Both the position numbers and the translations under genes were made by a program. A stretch of 64,000 nucleotides of DNA from Phaseolus vulgaris (taxonomy: Eukaryota; Streptophyta; Magnoliopsida; Fabales; Fabaceae), in the NCBI RefSeq assembly GCF_000499845.2, contig NC_023759.2, positions 40,281,172-40,345,171 of the forward strand, read 5' to 3'. The notes beneath the pieces were generated by a model that made no database searches, was not told the DNA's origin, and worked only from the letters and a program-made list of their open reading frames with translations. Shown here piece by piece: positions 59,866 to 64,000 of this stretch. Within the stretch, counting starts at the first letter, position 1. Each line of letters opens with the position of its first letter.

Positions 59866-59995
59866 AAATATAAAAGACTCTACTCAACAACAACAATGTG
59901 TTCTTCTTCTCACATCAGAGGTTTTATTTTTAGATTACAGTGCGTTCATTTGGATATTAACTCTTGATTTCGTATGGACCAGGTAAACCATCCAC
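59866..59995 (+). other. Possible plus-strand leader exon with a small ORF
   Basis: TATAAAAG at about 59868 is followed by a CAACAACAACA leader and an ATG at 59896. The ATG opens a 23-codon ORF (ending TGA near 59967). A donor-like CAG|GTAAAC follows near 59982. The arrangement looks like a real promoter and first exon, but no second exon or recognisable gene follows within the window. It could be a non-coding transcript or a gene remnant. Confidence 0.3.
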
Positions 59996-62589
59996 TTATT
60001 CTCTTTTTTGTTTTCAAATATCGGTTTACTTTACTTGTAAAAAATACCGGTAAGAAATTAAAATACAATGTTAATACATTTTATTCATTCACAAAAATAA
60101 CAGTGAACAATAGTTCCTCATTTTTTTTAAATTCGTAATTTATTAATGATGTCATATTAAAAAATATTTGTACACTGCGGGTGTAGTGAGAAGCTTGGTG
60201 TTATTTAGGTAATAAGTTTGTTTTCCTATCTACCCATGTATTTTTTCATTATCATCAATATGTTACGCTAATTTCAATTATAAGAATGGTTTGAAGTTGT
60301 TTTTTTTTTAATTAGTGTAAACCCATATAAAATTTGAATGATACACTAATTTGAAATAGTTTAAGGTATTATAACCAAACTATTTAATAGTTGTTTATTG
60401 CATAAAATTATATTATATATTTAAGGTACCCTTCGTGAGAAAAGTTAAAAATAATTCTTTAAAAACAGAAGTTATTTGGGGTAGTTATCTTAAAAATAGG
60501 AGTATTACAATCCAAACATAAGGGTAAAAGACAACATGCAAAAAAAATCGTATAAATATCACACTTCTTAAGAGAGGCAATGAGCAAAAAACAAAAGAAG
60601 GGTTTATAATAGGTGACAAGCAAATAAAAAAAATATTATAAATACTAATTTAGGAGTTAAGTACTAAAATCCAGGTGAAGAGATTTTGACTGTATTATTT
60701 GGACACCCATTACAAAGTAGGTAAAATTGTTTATTATAAATTTTGTGAGAGAAAAGTATAGGAGGATGAAAGAATTTATAAATGTAATATCATAAAAAGA
60801 TGGAGATTCTCTTACATTGTAGCGAATAATGAAAAAGTTCAACAAAGAGGTGACATTGTATAATGAATATTGGAGGAACTACAAAGAGATAAAGAGATAA
60901 TGAGAAACTAATACAATGTAAAAAAAGATGTTATGAAGGTATAAGTACAACTAAATACCTACAACAAATTTCAAACTTTAAAGTTGCAAATAGTCACTCT
61001 TCAAAGGATAAAGGTAAAAAATCTTTAGAGCAATAACATGACTTTTAACTCTTCTCAATGAAACTCATTAACAAACCAATTACAACTATAAGGTTTCAAA
61101 AAGTTAATCTATCAAATGGTGTTTAATATTTATGTTGTCACCTTAAAAACATTTCACACCCCCAAAGTTAATCAATGGTGATTCAAATGAGTTACAATGT
61201 AAAATAAAAATATTTGTAAAAATATTAGTGGACATTTCTCTCCATTGATTGTATGTGTGTCTTTCAATGATTTGTGAAGAAATAACAAGCTTAAAACTTT
61301 AAAAATAGGATACTTGTTTAATATAAAACAACACAACATAGAATCTCTAAAAAAACATTTATGATACTTTTTGCAACATTATAAGAAAATGATAAAAAAT
61401 GATAAGAAAAAGAGATGTTTCTTATTCTCTTATGTGTATATTACATCACACTTCATGTATAGGAAATATATAGGGAGTTTCTCTCTCTCAAATTACAATC
61501 TAATTAGATAGGATACTAATCATGAGATTCTATAATTATTAAATTAATTGCATATAATTGGGTACAATATCGTCAAATATTGCATACAATAATTGCATAT
61601 AATTTGATAATTATTATTTCCTTAATAAACATCACCATGAAAATCTTATAATCAAATGAAGTGATGTTTGTTGAAGCATTTGTTAAAGAACTTCGCACAA
61701 ACCAATTTTGAGAGTCACTGATACAAATGAAAGCAAAAAACATGGTAGAAGTTGAATCTCAAGTTGTGTCACATATTGAAGTTGAAGAAATAATAGCAAA
61801 GTGATGGAGTTCTCCTTGAACTTGGCAAGATTTATATACTCAATGAAGGATTTGAAACCAATAGTTGATCCAAAAGGGAGGTAGAAGCTATCAACTATGT
61901 AGAGCTTGGAATAGGAAAACAAAGTGTAAAATTGAAAAATCAATGCATAGTGGGAAAGATGAATAATATGTTAAGATAAGAACCTAAAGTTAAGTATATA
62001 TCAAATTCTCAAAGACACCAAAAATCTCATAAATGCTCTAATTTCTTTCAATTTGAAATGTGTTTTTATAAAAAGGAGTATCTTTATTTATAGGATGGAT
62101 AAGGGTTTATATAAACTTCGAAAGAGTGGATAAAGAAGCAAAAACACGACTAAGGGGGGTGATGAATCTCTCTTGGTTGTGAGCACCTAATAATAAGGGT
62201 GAAAGGAGTTGAGACTATCTCACTGATGAGATAATTAGGTTCATAAGTTGATTTAAGTATCTATTTAGTTAAGTTATTTTTAGTTTCTTTCCACTTCATT
62301 TGTATTCTAAAACACCCTATAAGCTTTTTAAAATAGTCTAAAGTATTTCTCAAAATACTATAACAAATTTTTACATTTTTACAAAAAAAAAAAAATTCTT
62401 CCTATTTTTTTTTTCTTCAATTTCTTTTAGTCTACCTTTTATTGATTGTATTATTCTTCTCTCTTTTTTTTCTCTATCCATACTCATCATCCTTCCCATT
62501 AGGAATTTGCAAGTTATGCATCATATAGAAATAATTCATTCACACTATAATTGTGACTCACAATATAATTATTAGGAAGATTTTATTTA
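59996..62589. other. AT-rich intergenic DNA, possibly decayed retroelement
   Basis: No intact ORF. Parts around 61640-62100 look retroelement-like by eye but show no domain I can name. Confidence 0.3.
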
Positions 62590-63075
62590 TATACATTGTT
62601 ATTTATTCTTCAGTGAACTCGAAAAGGACTATGTCCCCTATCCTTGACTTTAGACTCACTTTTATTAAGAAATTTATCCTTCCTGGTCACACCCAATTTC
62701 CTAATAAAAAGATGACATATTTTTAAATTTGTTTACTCACTTTACATACTAGGTTACATTATTCTTTATTTTTTTTTCTAACCTGGATTTGCAAGTCTTT
62801 CACAAGTTTTGTTTTTTCAACTCTATCACTACATGTTGTAACTTTATTAGAAGAAAGAGATAATAAGTTAAGACAAATTAATGATTAAATTCATAAACAA
62901 TTTCAAAAGGTAGATAAGAAGTTGTAAATTTTATGACTCTATTTTAATCAAACTCTATACGAGGAAATCTTTTTACTCTTTATGACTTTTAGAAATCATA
63001 TTAACCACTTTAGTATGACAACCAATACGAAGATGAAGAGAAGTTTGGTGGCCAACTTTCCATAGAATCTTTCAA
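62590..63075 (-). pseudogene. Decayed Ty3/gypsy integrase C-terminal region
   Basis: Read on the minus strand in shifting frames, blocks appear in the order seen at the end of chromovirus-type integrases: a TKVVNM block (near 63015), YLPFEIVYEFN (near 62900), a VEKTKLVKDLQ-like block (near 62810) and GNWVWPGR (near 62690, compare PGDWVWVH). Many stops and indels break it. This is a by-eye frame-switching match, so it is tentative. Confidence 0.45.
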
Positions 63076-63453
63076 ATGTGACTTAAAGAATTCTGTATGT
63101 GTGAGATATAATGCTTTCTAAAATGTTCATGTAATATTACTATTTTCTTAAAAAATAGATAATAATAAAACAAACATCATCTACTTTATTGAAAATACAA
63201 ATTATGATGTAAACAGGATTCACTTAAAAAAAAAAAAAACTTATGTGAATTAATAATTTCTTTTAAATCCTACCTAAGATATAATTTTTTTTTGAATATG
63301 AGTAAGATATGACTTGATAATAAATACTTCATTCATAGTTTTAAAACCCTCTTATCTTTTTTTTAATTAACTTAATTAAAATTAAAGTAAATAATACTTA
63401 TTAAAAGTATTTAGAAAAGACCGCAACACCAATATATTATATTTACATCAGGA

Positions 63454-63456
<3 letters not shown>

Positions 63457-63486
<30 letters not shown>
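63457..63486. repeat. (AT)n microsatellite
   Basis: An alternating AT run of about 30 bp. Confidence 0.95.
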
Positions 63487-63488
<2 letters not shown>

Positions 63489-63773
63489 TAAAAAGAATCA
63501 TCTGAACGATTATCCTATCAAAACAAATAGATACAATAATTGTTTAAAACTTTATATAGGTTCTTAATATACCTTTAAATGCAATCTAACATAGCAATTT
63601 GAGAAATTCATATAAATTCAAAAGTTTGTTTGTTGTCAAATAAAATGAATTGAGTTGTATGAGATAATAAAAGATTCATGTGGTGAGATCTAATTTTTAA
63701 CTAAATCAGAATTAGACCTTGGTAACATGAACCAGAGACTATTGCTTTATAGACATCAACAACATAAAATTCA

Positions 63774-63899
63774 CGATGGAGGGTTATAGTAAATAGGATA
63801 ACAATTATAGTGAATTTGGAAGATAGAGACATAAATGTATTAAATAATATATGTGTTATGTGTGAGGAGGAAGAGGAATCCACGAGTCATTTGTGTTGA
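63774..63899 (+). pseudogene. Fragment of a LINE zinc-binding (zf-RVT) domain
   Basis: One short open frame of 41 codons reads RWRVIVNRI, then a VNLEDRDI block, then ICVMCEEEEESTSHLC and a stop. This follows the zf-RVT pattern at the end of plant non-LTR reverse transcriptases (W-R...N-L-x-R-R-G, then C-x2-C...E-x2-x-H-L-F). The preceding frame is closed, and no RT core is seen. Confidence 0.5.
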
Positions 63900-63916
63900 T
63901 TTTGACTTAATCCCAA

Positions 63917-63968
63917 GTCCCACATCGGTGGGTTCATTGTTTGGGAAAGAGGTTTGAGGGTTATAAAT
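63917..63968 (+). promoter_or_regulatory. snRNA-type USE plus TATA box at the window edge
   Basis: GTCCCACATCG at 63917-63927 matches the plant upstream sequence element RTCCCACATCG exactly. TATAAA begins at 63962, 34 bp later, the spacing of Pol II-type plant snRNA promoters (Pol III ones are about 10 bp shorter). The transcript start would fall at the very end of the window, so no RNA can be checked. The same motif also occurs in some plant repeats. Confidence 0.4.
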
Positions 63969-64000
63969 TAAACTCTTCTCCTTCATTGTTATATATCCCA

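Overview
This window is nuclear plant DNA: strongly AT-rich, with interrupted genes, dense LTR-retrotransposon remains, TRIM elements, CACTA and MITE elements and long (AT)n tracts. The retrotransposon LTRs, the TRIMs and the gene sequences look like a papilionoid legume, probably Phaseoleae (Phaseolus or Vigna type). That assignment comes from recalled similarity, not from a search.

Four protein-coding genes can be supported. A PNRC-type small proline-rich protein lies on the plus strand (CDS 9651-10235, with a 5'UTR intron). A two-exon FCS-like zinc finger (FLZ) protein lies on the minus strand (26052-27119). A ten-exon WD40 gene on the minus strand encodes the non-catalytic tRNA m7G46 methyltransferase subunit (TRM82/WDR4; 44496-47174, 417 aa) and has one GC-AG intron. 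A single-coding-exon F-box/kelch gene of the SKIP30 type lies on the minus strand (55652-56689), with a leader intron of about 2.5 kb that contains a TRIM retroelement. These are unrelated housekeeping or regulatory genes, not a cluster.

The rest is mobile or repetitive DNA. Region 1-9 kb: AT-rich DNA, a probable non-autonomous CACTA element (986-2840), a diverged tandem duplication (3.77-6.35 kb) and a cluster of AATCGATT palindromes. Region 11.5-25 kb: two related foldback repeats, a CACTA transposase fragment, a 1.34-kb long-inverted-repeat element and a Stowaway-like MITE. Region 31-32 kb: a probable solo LTR and a small CACTA MITE with a 3-bp target duplication. Region 34-40 kb: a young, complete LTR element (33968-40052, perfect ACTGA target duplication, LTRs differing at four positions). 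It carries gag but no pol, several internal tandem arrays and a broken antisense coiled-coil ORF beside its 3' LTR. Region 48.8-53.4 kb: a related, decayed Tat-lineage Ty3 element carrying gag, protease, RT, two RNase H regions and an integrase remnant. Region 60-64 kb: AT-rich DNA with a decayed Ty3 integrase fragment, a LINE zinc-finger fragment and, at the very edge, an snRNA-type USE plus TATA box.

The best candidate for something underdescribed is the 34-40 kb element. It is a gag-only, apparently trans-mobilised retrotransposon whose interior has been replaced by arrays of short palindromes and of the same 9-mer in opposite orientations, with an antisense ORF retained. The 1.34-kb foldback at 22.8-24.1 kb is a second candidate, as a small-RNA source.
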